From: Pectobacterium brasiliense | GTDB taxonomy: Bacteria; Pseudomonadota; Gammaproteobacteria; Enterobacterales; Enterobacteriaceae | DNA length: 64,000 nucleotides | Assembly (NCBI RefSeq): GCF_016950255.1 | Contig: NZ_JACGFN010000002.1 | Location: 124,001-188,000, forward strand | Reading direction: 5' to 3' | Shown: positions 52,693 through 60,211 of the stretch, piece by piece | Layout of the letters: each line of letters starts with the position of its first letter | Position numbering within the stretch: position 1 is the stretch's first letter | The notes under the pieces: model-generated | Seen by the model: only the letters and a program-made list of their open reading frames with translations | Told to the model about the DNA's origin: nothing | The model's database searches: none | Program-made: the position numbers and the translations under genes

Positions 52693-53538
52693 TTATCTCG
52701 CGGCAAAATGTCTGTCGAGTAATGCCTGACAAGACGGAGGCAACGGCGGCGGCGTGGTTTTTTCTGGGGCTTCGGTACTCGGCTGCTTCGGTTGGAACCA
52801 ACTGGTTAATTCAGCACCGCACCCGTCACCGACAGGGGGTTCGTCCTGATCCTGACACTCAAGGCTGTCCGCCGGGCAGCGCAGGCGCACATGCATATGT
52901 GCACGGTGCGCAAACCAGGGGCGGACTTTACGCAGCCAGTCACGATCGTGGCCCGCTTCGGCACACAGCTGTTTTTTAATCGCCGGATTGACGAAAATAC
53001 GCGTGACGTCGCTATCCAGCGCAGCGGTTTTGATCAGGGTGGTGACTTCTGGTCGCCAAACGCGTGGGTTAACGTTCAGTCCGCTGGCGTTAACCAAATC
53101 GATAGGCTGCGGTTTCAGCAACTGCTGCTCGCTCCAACGCTGTCTGGGCAATTGCAGCCAGATGTCGACATCCAGCCCGGATTGGTGACTGGCGTGGCCG
53201 CTGCTGAAACGTCCCCCTACAGGCATACCCATATCCCCCACCAGCACATTACCGGAGGTTTTGCGCTTAACCTCGTTGCTCAGGCGGTGAATAAACGCCA
53301 GCAGGTCGGGGTGACCGAAATAGCGGCGCTGATCGACGCGCATCACCTGATAATCCAGCGACTGCAATGGCAGCGGCAGGGCACCGATGATACAGCCATT
53401 GGAAAAACTACCAATTGACTGCGGCGTACCCGCAACCGGATGCGCAATCTCCTGCCAGGGCGTTTTCGCCCACGCGGCGTTCGATAACAGCGGCGCGCTC
53501 AGTACCAGCGCGAGAACCCCGATTAACCCTTGTTTCAT
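52693..53538 (-). CDS. mepA: Penicillin-insensitive murein endopeptidase MepA
   Basis: LAS-type zinc metallopeptidase that cleaves D-Ala-meso-DAP cross-links in the periplasm. Length 281 residues (E. coli 274), with a signal peptide likely cleaved after NAAWA (residue ~24). The zinc ligands lie in the motif [19 protein letters not shown] and in HMHVRL near residue 220. The C-terminal part is Pro/Thr-rich. It follows aroC closely, as in E. coli. Confidence 0.96.
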   Translation of the reverse strand: MKQGLIGVLALVLSAPLLSNAAWAKTPWQEIAHPVAGTPQSIGSFSNGCIIGALPLPLQSLDYQVMRVDQRRYFGHPDLLAFIHRLSNEVKRKTSGNVLVGDMGMPVGGRFSSGHASHQSGLDVDIWLQLPRQRWSEQQLLKPQPIDLVNASGLNVNPRVWRPEVTTLIKTAALDSDVTRIFVNPAIKKQLCAEAGHDRDWLRKVRPWFAHRAHMHVRLRCPADSLECQDQDEPPVGDGCGAELTSWFQPKQPSTEAPEKTTPPPLPPSCQALLDRHFAAR

Positions 53539-53544
53539 TATTTT

Positions 53545-54630
53545 TTACCAGCGAGGAACCTGACTGTTCACATCCCCACACTGTGCGCGTTGGCGCAGCA
53601 GGTGATCCATTAACACAATCGCCATCATGGCTTCGGCAATCGGCACCGCACGAATACCGACACACGGGTCGTGACGCCCGCGCGTCACCATTTCAGACGC
53701 TTCACCCTGACGGTTGATCGTTTTCCCCGGCACCATAATGCTGGAGGTCGGCTTCAACGCCAGATGTGCAACGATGTTCTGGCCGCTGCTGATCCCGCCC
53801 AAAATGCCACCAGCATGATTGCTTTGGAAACCATCCGGCGTGATTTCGTCTCGATTTTCACTGCCACGTTTGGTGACAACGGCAAAGCCATCGCCAATTT
53901 CGACGCCTTTCACGGCATTGATGCTCATCAGTGCGTGAGCCAAATCGGCATCCAGACGATCAAAGACCGGCTCGCCTAATCCAACAGGCACCGACTCCGC
54001 CACGACGCTGACCTTGGCGCCAATCGAGTCGCCCTCTTTTTTCAGCGCCCGCATCAGTTCATCCAGGGCTTCCAGCTTGTCGATATCCGGGCAGAAGAAC
54101 GGGTTTTGCTCAACCTGTTCCCAATCTTTCAGCTCGCAGGTGACATCGCCAATCTGCGACAGATAGCCACGTACCTTCACACCATGTTGCTGTTGCAGGT
54201 ATTTCTTCGCAATCGCGCCAGCGGCAACGCGCATTGCTGTTTCGCGCGCGGAAGAGCGGCCACCGCCACGGTAATCACGCAGGCCGTATTTTTGCTCATA
54301 GGTGTAATCGGCATGACCGGGGCGAAAGACATCTTTAATCGCACCGTAATCCTGAGAACGCTGATCGGTATTTTCAATCAACAGACCAATGCTGGTCCCT
54401 GTTGTCACACCTTCAAAAACGCCGGACAGGATCTTGACTTGATCGGGTTCACGGCGCTGCGTCGTATAGCGGGAGGTTCCCGGACGGCGGCGATCCAAAT
54501 CGTGTTGCAGATCCGCTTCCGTCAGCGGGATCCCCGGCGGTACGCCGTCAACAATACATCCCAGGGCAATACCGTGGGATTCACCAAATGTAGTGACGCG
54601 GAAAAATTGCCCAATACTGTTGCCTGCCAT
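53545..54630 (-). CDS. aroC: Chorismate synthase AroC
   Basis: FMN-dependent enzyme that makes chorismate, the branch point for aromatic amino acids, folate, ubiquinone and siderophores. Length 361 residues from the ATG at 54630, with GGAG 6 nt upstream; a GTG one codon earlier is not used in the family. Signatures: [21 protein letters not shown] near the N-terminus, [20 protein letters not shown], and [17 protein letters not shown]. Confidence 0.98.
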   Translation of the reverse strand: MAGNSIGQFFRVTTFGESHGIALGCIVDGVPPGIPLTEADLQHDLDRRRPGTSRYTTQRREPDQVKILSGVFEGVTTGTSIGLLIENTDQRSQDYGAIKDVFRPGHADYTYEQKYGLRDYRGGGRSSARETAMRVAAGAIAKKYLQQQHGVKVRGYLSQIGDVTCELKDWEQVEQNPFFCPDIDKLEALDELMRALKKEGDSIGAKVSVVAESVPVGLGEPVFDRLDADLAHALMSINAVKGVEIGDGFAVVTKRGSENRDEITPDGFQSNHAGGILGGISSGQNIVAHLALKPTSSIMVPGKTINRQGEASEMVTRGRHDPCVGIRAVPIAEAMMAIVLMDHLLRQRAQCGDVNSQVPRW

Positions 54631-54705
54631 CACAACTCCTTCGCATGTGTTCTGTTTCTGCCTTACCGTCTACACGGTAAGGCGAATAAATATCGTTATG
54701 ACCGT

Positions 54706-55638
54706 TTAATCACGGTAAGCGCTGAAATGCGCTTTGCAATCAACCAGCTGTGATTGCGTTAGCATAAACACACCGTCACCGCCGTTATCAAACTCAAGCC
54801 AGGTGAACGGGATGTCTGGGTATTGATCGATCAGGTGCACCATGCTGTTACCCACTTCGCAAATCAGCACGCCGTCATCGCTCAGATAGTCTGGCGCACA
54901 GGCCAGAATACGACGCACCAGATCCAGACCGTCGTTACCCGCCGCTAGCCCCAGTTCAGGCTCAAAACGGAATTCCTGTGGCAGATCGGACATATCTTCT
55001 TCATCCACATACGGTGGATTAGTCACGATCAAATCATAGCGAATCGCCGGTAAATCGCGGAACAGATCAGAGCGAATCGGCGTCACGCGGTATTCCAGAC
55101 CGTGCTGCTGAATATTTTGTTCGGTTACCGCCAGCGCCTCGCTGGAGATATCGACCGCATCGACTTCCGCTTCCGGGAACGCCTGAGCGCAGGCAATAGC
55201 AATACAGCCGCTGCCCGTACACAGATCCAGAATATGGTTTGGCGTTTTTGGCAATTGCTCATCAAAGTAGTTATTGATCAGCTCACCGATGGGAGAGCGC
55301 GGCACCAGCACGCGTTCGTCCACGTAGAATTCCAGGCCGCAGAACCAGGCCTTGTTGGTCAGATAGGCGACCGGGATACGCTCATTGACGCGGCGGATCA
55401 CGCGTTCAACAATGCGCTGCCGTTCGCTGGTGATCAGGCGCGACGTGTACATATCTTCAGGAATATCAAGCGGCAGATACAGGCTAGGCAATACCAGCTG
55501 TATGGCTTCATCCCAGGGATTATCCGTCCCGTGGCCGTAATAGACGTTAGCTGCGTTAAACCGGCTGACAGCCCAGCGCAACATATCCTGAATGGTATGA
55601 AGTTCACTGACGGCCTCATCGACGAAAATTTTGTCCAA
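54706..55638 (-). CDS. prmB: 50S ribosomal protein L3 N5-glutamine methyltransferase PrmB
   Basis: Methylates a glutamine on ribosomal protein L3. From the TTG at 55638, with GGAGG six bases upstream, it is 310 residues, the E. coli length. Motifs: SAM-binding [19 protein letters not shown] and the catalytic NPPY in [15 protein letters not shown]. Earlier codons in the frame (to 55704) lack a ribosome site and are not conserved. It lies 75 nt upstream of aroC and is probably in the same operon. Confidence 0.96.
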   Translation of the reverse strand: MDKIFVDEAVSELHTIQDMLRWAVSRFNAANVYYGHGTDNPWDEAIQLVLPSLYLPLDIPEDMYTSRLITSERQRIVERVIRRVNERIPVAYLTNKAWFCGLEFYVDERVLVPRSPIGELINNYFDEQLPKTPNHILDLCTGSGCIAIACAQAFPEAEVDAVDISSEALAVTEQNIQQHGLEYRVTPIRSDLFRDLPAIRYDLIVTNPPYVDEEDMSDLPQEFRFEPELGLAAGNDGLDLVRRILACAPDYLSDDGVLICEVGNSMVHLIDQYPDIPFTWLEFDNGGDGVFMLTQSQLVDCKAHFSAYRD

Positions 55639-55809
55639 GGGTGTCCTCCGCAGACTGTTCTGAATGGGAAATTGGCGCTTAGTTTGCCATGAAGCCCGCG
55701 ACAAATCAGCAGATATAACTGACTGAACGCGTCCCGATACAGACTTTTATTTAGCGACAGCGGGGAGACAAGGTAAACTGATCGAATGTTGACGCAAGAT
55801 GAATGAAAC

Positions 55810-56352
55810 ATGAGTAATAAATATTCGCTGAATGACGACGAATTACAGCTTTTTCGCACGTCAATCACTGGCACAAAAAAGTTGCGTCAGGATACCTATA
55901 CCCACAAACCGCTGCGCAAAAAACCGGGTGAATTACCCGCCAAACGGGCATTGCAGGAGCAGGTTGATGCCAGTTTCTATTTTTCGGATGAGTTTCAGCC
56001 ACAGCTGGATGCAGAAGGCCCGACGCGCTATGTCCGCCCGGGTGCCAGCCACTATGAATTGAAGAAGCTTCGGCGGGGAGATTATTCACCGGAGCTGTTT
56101 CTGGATTTGCATGGCCTGACGCAGCTTCAGGCAAAGCAGGAACTGGGCGCGCTGCTAGCGGCCTGTCGGCGGGAGCACGTTTACTGCGCCTGCGTAATGC
56201 ACGGGCACGGCAAACATATCCTTAAGCAACAAACGCCGCTCTGGCTGGCACAGCACCCTGACGTGCTGGCTTTTCATCAGGCTCCGAAAGAATTTGGTGG
56301 GAATGCCGCGCTGCTGGTGTTGGTGGCGCTAGAGACGCCTTCGCTTGAATAA
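55810..56352 (+). CDS. smrB: Ribosome rescue factor SmrB (Smr-domain endonuclease)
   Basis: Smr-domain nuclease that cleaves mRNA between collided ribosomes. Length 180 residues (E. coli SmrB 183). The Smr domain (~95-175) has the [10 protein letters not shown] (DxH-type) and [10 protein letters not shown] (GxGxH-type) motifs. The N-terminal ~80 residues are charged, as in the family. It is divergent from prmB, as in E. coli. Confidence 0.95.
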   Translation: MSNKYSLNDDELQLFRTSITGTKKLRQDTYTHKPLRKKPGELPAKRALQEQVDASFYFSDEFQPQLDAEGPTRYVRPGASHYELKKLRRGDYSPELFLDLHGLTQLQAKQELGALLAACRREHVYCACVMHGHGKHILKQQTPLWLAQHPDVLAFHQAPKEFGGNAALLVLVALETPSLE

Positions 56353-56366
56353 GCTCACTCTTCTTC

Positions 56367-56405
56367 AAAAAACGATGAGACGTGTAAGTTCATTACACGT
56401 CTCAT
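56367..56405 (-). terminator. Rho-independent terminator after sixA
   Basis: On the minus strand ATGAGACGTGTAA and TTACACGTCTCAT (56375-56387 with 56393-56405) form a 13-bp stem with a 5-nt loop, followed by CG and six T residues. It ends the sixA transcript; smrB converges from the left. Confidence 0.85.
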
Positions 56406-56439
56406 ACCGTATGAATTCAGGAGTTTGAGGTTAGTGGTA

Positions 56440-56922
56440 TCAGGATTTCGCGTTCAACTGAGCCGGGCTGACTTGCCAGTGCAGAACGCCATGACCGGAT
56501 TCCGCCTCCACCTTAACGCAGGCAATAGCGGATGTAGCGAACATCGGTGCGGTTTCATTCTGGCATAATTCGGCAACCAGATAGCCCACCAGCGGCAGAT
56601 GCGACACAACCAGAACCGCCCCCACGCCTTCTCTCGCCAGCGTTTGCAGATAATAGCTAACAAGCTGGGCATCACCACCGGGCGTCAGCTCATTCAGGCA
56701 ATCCGCCTCTTCCGGCAACGTCAGCGCTTTTTTCACCACCTCGAGCGTTTGCTGAGCGCGCAAATAAGGGCTCACCAGAACGCGCTCAATATCGATATTT
56801 TGCTCATTCAACCAACACGCCATCTGGCGGGATTCATCACGACCAGCGTCGCTCAATGGCCGAACAGCATCACTCGCTGCATCAAGTACCGCATCACCAT
56901 GACGCATTATCAACACTTGCAT
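56440..56922 (-). CDS. sixA: Phosphohistidine phosphatase SixA
   Basis: Histidine-phosphatase-superfamily enzyme that removes phosphate from histidines of phosphotransfer proteins (ArcB and the nitrogen PTS protein NPr in E. coli). Length 160 residues (161 in E. coli). The catalytic RHG motif is MQVLIMRHGDAVLD (His8), with the second histidine in VVSHLPLVGYL. In E. coli fadJ follows directly; here the pilus locus lies between them. Confidence 0.95.
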   Translation of the reverse strand: MQVLIMRHGDAVLDAASDAVRPLSDAGRDESRQMACWLNEQNIDIERVLVSPYLRAQQTLEVVKKALTLPEEADCLNELTPGGDAQLVSYYLQTLAREGVGAVLVVSHLPLVGYLVAELCQNETAPMFATSAIACVKVEAESGHGVLHWQVSPAQLNAKS

Positions 56923-57034
56923 ATTACACCGCTATGTTAATGAAATATATGATATATCCTCATACTTAATGCTGTATGAGCATTGGCTTTGCTGCCGCTT
57001 TGGCATACCTGCAATGTAGCCATATATAAGGTAG

Positions 57035-57065
57035 ATACCCTAAATCATTCAAGTATGACGGGTAT
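57035..57065. repeat. Short copy of the ATACCC...GGGTAT element
   Basis: ATACCC (57035-57040) and GGGTAT (57060-57065) are inverted ends around a 19-nt middle (TAAATCATTCAAGTATGAC). It shares the ends and the TTCAAGTAT-type motif with the elements at 9068-9130 and 20120-20171. Confidence 0.5.
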
Positions 57066-57078
57066 AACCGCTTTGTTA

Positions 57079-57193
57079 TTGTAGGTTACCTGAATTGTTG
57101 TAGGTTACCTGAGTTTCTCGCTATGTAAACTCACCTGAGGTCAGGTTTAAGTAGAAAATGTCATCATACCTGCTTCCCAACCACAGGTTACCC
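57079..57193. promoter_or_regulatory. Cluster of AGGTTACC boxes
   Basis: TTGTAGGTTACCTGA occurs twice, 19 bp apart (57079-57093 and 57098-57112). A palindrome ACCTGA-GG-TCAGGT follows at 57133-57146 and AGGTTACCC at 57185-57193. AGGTTACCT is itself an inverted repeat. The array lies 155-270 nt upstream of sixA and looks like a repeated protein-binding site; the protein is not known. Confidence 0.45.
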
Positions 57194-57986
57194 ACTGAGA
57201 TCGGCCGTGAAGGCGACCCAATACTGTTATAACATTAACCATTCTCAAAACACGTTTTTAGCGTTCCGTCACCAACGGGTCAATAATTGTAATGTATCAG
57301 CAACGTCACCAGACTCGCCGCTCTTATTTCCCATTGTTAATCACATGATAAATAAAAATTTTATAGGCACGCGACAGGATCTACCCGCTCGAAACACATA
57401 ACCATATCTTTACAGTGGTCATTGTGAACGCTTACAGTAAAATCAAAAAATAAGAGACAGAATTCAATAATGAACAAAAAATCAGCACAAAACACTGATA
57501 AAATCAAAAATGTCGATTTCTTGCACTTTTTTAACGCATATCAATTTTTGCGACATTGTTAAACAACCACTCTGGTTCTATCTTTATATTAAATAGCACT
57601 TTTCTTCACTATTCATGTTTTATAAAAAAGGTAATTACACAGAATATAACGTCATATAATAAAAATAGATTGCTCTTCTATTTATGGACGAATATGCAAT
57701 TCAGGATAAAGCTCGAAGAACGTCTCTGCTATTTATGTGCCCGCCATTATTCACACCACGGAAGATAAAATTAGTCATCCGTTTTCTTTATAGCGTTATC
57801 TTCACCATGCGGAACGCACTGAAAGTAATAGCGATATCTATTTCAGTAATGAGACATTTTTGTGTCAGTGATTTAGACGATTAGGAAAAAGAATACATGC
57901 TCTGCATTTTCTCAATCGGTTAAACCATGCATATCAATATCCGTGCTGATTAAAACGACTCGTTATGGTTACTTTTGTAAGAGTCA

Positions 57987-58030
57987 TTCGTGACGAGCAG
58001 TTTTCACGAAAATCCATGTACTTTCGTGAA
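57987..58030 (+). promoter_or_regulatory. Alternative hairpins in the pilin leader
   Basis: TTCGTGA (57987-57993), TCACGAA (58004-58010) and TTCGTGAA (58023-58030) can pair in two mutually exclusive ways. The downstream pairing extends to a 9-bp stem (58003-58011 with 58022-58030) over a 10-nt loop. The structure ends 45 nt before the pilin ATG and could be a leader RNA switch or a repeated operator. Confidence 0.5.
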
Positions 58031-58075
58031 GACATTTTCGATGAAAATAAGTAAGAGGCATATAAAGGAATCGTT

Positions 58076-58624
58076 ATGAATTCTAAACGTATAGCATTAC
58101 CTATTCTGGCCACACTATTCACCACATTCGGCCTCTCCCCCACTGCCAGCAGCGTGACGATTAATGGTCAGATCCCTGTATCACTGACGATTACCTCTGC
58201 CTGCACGGTCAACAACGGAGGAGGCGCAGGCACTACATGGGGAACAATCAACTTTGGCTCTCATAATGACCTAACGCAGAATATTGACGCTCAGGTTTCC
58301 AGCATCGGGGGCAACGGGATTACCGTCAGTTGTTCTGTTGGCACACCGGCGGCGTTGTATCTCGATGCGGGTGCAAATGCCACCGCCTCGCTACGCCAGT
58401 TAGCGCCAGGCACGGGAACCTACAACGTTCCTTACCGTTTATACAGCGATTCAACCCGCACGACCGAAATCCCACTGAGTAGTGCAACTGGCATTGCCAT
58501 TGTTGCAACGGGTAACCCACAGATGGTTCCAGTGTATGCCCGTATCCTGCCGTCAGATCAGACCGTGCTATCGCCCACCGCTGGGGCTTATACCGACACC
58601 GTCACAGCTACGATCGAATGGTAA
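58076..58624 (+). CDS. Csu-like major pilin (spore coat U domain), first gene of the pilus operon
   Basis: Secreted 182-residue protein with a signal peptide (about residues 1-25), then a spore-coat-U (SCPU) domain (~28-182) typical of archaic chaperone-usher pilins such as CsuA/B. Two cysteines, in SACTVNNG and VSCSVG, probably form the conserved disulfide. Family-type features are WGTINFGS and the C-terminal AYTDTVTATIEW, the last strand that the chaperone would cap. AAGGA lies 8-9 nt upstream of the ATG. As the first gene, followed by a leaky-looking terminator, it is the likely shaft subunit. Confidence 0.85.
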   Translation: MNSKRIALPILATLFTTFGLSPTASSVTINGQIPVSLTITSACTVNNGGGAGTTWGTINFGSHNDLTQNIDAQVSSIGGNGITVSCSVGTPAALYLDAGANATASLRQLAPGTGTYNVPYRLYSDSTRTTEIPLSSATGIAIVATGNPQMVPVYARILPSDQTVLSPTAGAYTDTVTATIEW

Positions 58625-58632
58625 TTTTTTAC

Positions 58633-58662
58633 AGGCTGGCATATTCGCATGCCGGCCTTTTT
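58633..58662 (+). terminator. Intra-operon terminator after the first pilin gene
   Basis: AGGCTGGCAT (58633-58642) pairs with ATGCCGGCCT (58649-58658; one G-T pair) over a 6-nt loop, followed directly by TTTTT. It is 9 nt past the pilin stop and 146 nt before the next pilin start. It would reduce expression of the downstream genes relative to the first pilin. Confidence 0.7.
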
Positions 58663-58694
58663 AGGGTCATTGATCCACAAGAAAAGGAGCCGTT

Positions 58695-58793
58695 ATGTCA
58701 CCACATCTCATACGCGATTCCGCATTGATTACCTACGCCCTGCCGTTCCCTCTGGCTTTGGGCGTTTTTCACATCGCCATTCAGGCTCGATAG
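58695..58793 (+). CDS. Possible 32-codon leader ORF upstream of the second pilin gene
   Basis: An ATG at 58695 has AAGGAG 5 nt upstream, the strongest ribosome site in this gap. The frame encodes 32 residues (starts MSPHLIRDSALITYALPF) and stops at TAG 58791-58793, 14 nt before the next gene's ATG, whose own ribosome site is weak. It may be a short coupling ORF. It might instead be the relic start of an older, frameshifted pilin gene. No function is claimed. Confidence 0.35.
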   Translation: MSPHLIRDSALITYALPFPLALGVFHIAIQAR

Positions 58794-58807
58794 CCGCGGG
58801 TATTGCG

Positions 58808-59344
58808 ATGCGTTTTTCATCGGCATTGATTTTGTCACTTCTGCTGTCTGGCTCCATCGTCTCCACGGTGGCGATGGCGCTCACCGTAAGTAGCACATTC
58901 GATGTCACGGCGACGATACAAAAAGGCTGTGTTTTTGGCACCAGCACGGCAAGCAGCCAGCCCAACATGGGCACGCTGAATTTTGGGACGCGCAGCGCCG
59001 CGGCAACCAATGTGGATATCGCCAGTACCAGCGGTGGAGGGTCGATTATCGCGACCTGTACGCCAGGCATTAGCGCCGTTATTGAACTGAGCTATGGCGC
59101 TAATGGCGGTAACAGCACACAGCGTTATCTGAAAAATGCAGCAGGAACGCGCCTGTTGGCTTACCAACTTTACCGCGATGCGGCACGCACACAGGTCTGG
59201 GGAACGGGAGGTCTGGCACTCAACATCGCCTCCTTTCCCGCCACATCCCAGACCTACATCGTTTACGCCCGCTATTTTGGTGGCACACCGCTGCCCCCCG
59301 CAGGGGTTTATACCGATAACGTAACCGTCAGCCTGACTTATTAA
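58808..59344 (+). CDS. Csu-like pilin, second (spore coat U domain)
   Basis: A 178-residue secreted protein from the ATG at 58808. That start gives a clean signal peptide (RFSSALILSLLLSGSIVSTVAMA) followed by one SCPU domain. The pattern resembles the first pilin: GCVFGTST, MGTLNFGTRS, ATCTPG and the end AGVYTDNVTVSLTY. An in-frame extension to 58649 begins inside the terminator hairpin and has no ribosome site. It is likely a minor or alternative subunit (CsuA/CsuB-like). Confidence 0.8.
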   Translation: MRFSSALILSLLLSGSIVSTVAMALTVSSTFDVTATIQKGCVFGTSTASSQPNMGTLNFGTRSAAATNVDIASTSGGGSIIATCTPGISAVIELSYGANGGNSTQRYLKNAAGTRLLAYQLYRDAARTQVWGTGGLALNIASFPATSQTYIVYARYFGGTPLPPAGVYTDNVTVSLTY

Positions 59345-59367
59345 AAACAAAACAGGGTGAATACAGA

Positions 59368-60153
59368 ATGAAAAGGAAAATAACGTTTTTTATTCGGGCA
59401 ATGGTCTTTTTATTAAGTGGTTTTGGCTCATCTTGCTTTGCTGCCAGCTCTATCCTCGTTTGGCCGATTTATCAGGTTATTGAGTCCGATGAGAACAGTT
59501 CTGCGCTATGGCTGGAAAACAAAGGCACGGCGCCCGTCGGCTTGCAAATCCGTATCATGTCCTGGAAGCAAATCGATTTTCAGGATCGTTATGCCGAACA
59601 AAGCAATGTGATTGCGACACCACCGTTCATGACGCTGGAGCCGGGTAAGCGCAATATGGTGCGTCTAATTCGCGTCAACCCAACACCCGCCAATACTGAG
59701 ATGGCTTACCGCATCATCGTTGATGAAATTGCCGCGCCCTACCAACAGGATGCCCCGCAGATGGGGCTGCAATTCCAGATGCGCTATCTGCTACCGCTAT
59801 TCCTTGATGGTGCAGGCATCTGGACGCATATGCGCCCGGGAAAACGACGCGCCAGCGCTGAGCCTACGCTGCCCGTGCTCAGTTGGCGAGTCAGCGCAGT
59901 TGGGGGGAAAAACTATCTTTATGTCCGCAATCGTGGCGTGGTGCATGCCCGCCTGAGCAACGTCTACTGGTCAGCCGACCAGAGCGGGAAAGGAAGCCGG
60001 ATAAAGATAACCGACGGCTTTTTAGGCTATGTACTACCGGGACAAGAGATGCGCTGGCCGCTGCCCGCGGGTATATCCACACCGGGTGCAGGCATGCAGC
60101 TCTTCACTCACCTGATCGATATCCACGATCCTATCTTGATTAAACGCGAATGA
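59368..60153 (+). CDS. Pilus periplasmic chaperone (CsuC-like)
   Basis: Periplasmic pilus-assembly chaperone, 261 residues, signal peptide to about residue 25 (cleavage after SSCFA). The PapD-like immunoglobulin fold is seen in the first domain: ILVWPIYQVIESDENSSALWLENKG, TPPFMTLEPGKRNMVRLIRVNP (the G1-type strand that donates to pilins), and MAYRIIVDEIA. The second domain follows around 145-255. Sequence features place it with the archaic rather than the classical FimC branch. It lies 23 nt after the second pilin. Confidence 0.87.
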   Translation: MKRKITFFIRAMVFLLSGFGSSCFAASSILVWPIYQVIESDENSSALWLENKGTAPVGLQIRIMSWKQIDFQDRYAEQSNVIATPPFMTLEPGKRNMVRLIRVNPTPANTEMAYRIIVDEIAAPYQQDAPQMGLQFQMRYLLPLFLDGAGIWTHMRPGKRRASAEPTLPVLSWRVSAVGGKNYLYVRNRGVVHARLSNVYWSADQSGKGSRIKITDGFLGYVLPGQEMRWPLPAGISTPGAGMQLFTHLIDIHDPILIKRE

Positions 60154-60211
60154 TAGCTCGGTTAGCCGCAGAAGCGTGTTTATTGACCGCGCGGTCATGG
60201 TGAGGTCAGGC

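Larger units (their letters stand above)
56923..58075. other. 1.15-kb AT-rich non-coding stretch between sixA and the pilus operon
   Basis: No convincing gene. Frames of 60-70 codons at 57556-57768 and 57684-57884 lack ribosome sites and recognisable content. The first ~270 nt next to sixA hold clustered AGGTTACC repeats and a small palindromic element. From ~57400 on the DNA is strongly AT-rich with long A/T runs, the kind H-NS binds. The last ~90 nt before the pilin gene contain alternative hairpins. The pilus promoter must lie here, but I cannot place it. Confidence 0.6.

Noticed and set aside
57556..57884. Two overlapping frames of 60-70 codons in the AT-rich stretch before the pilus operon
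   Set aside because: No ribosome sites, no recognisable domain and residue make-up typical of random AT-rich DNA.
58649..58807. In-frame upstream extension of the second pilin
   Set aside because: It starts inside a terminator hairpin, has no ribosome site, and a clean signal peptide starts at 58808.
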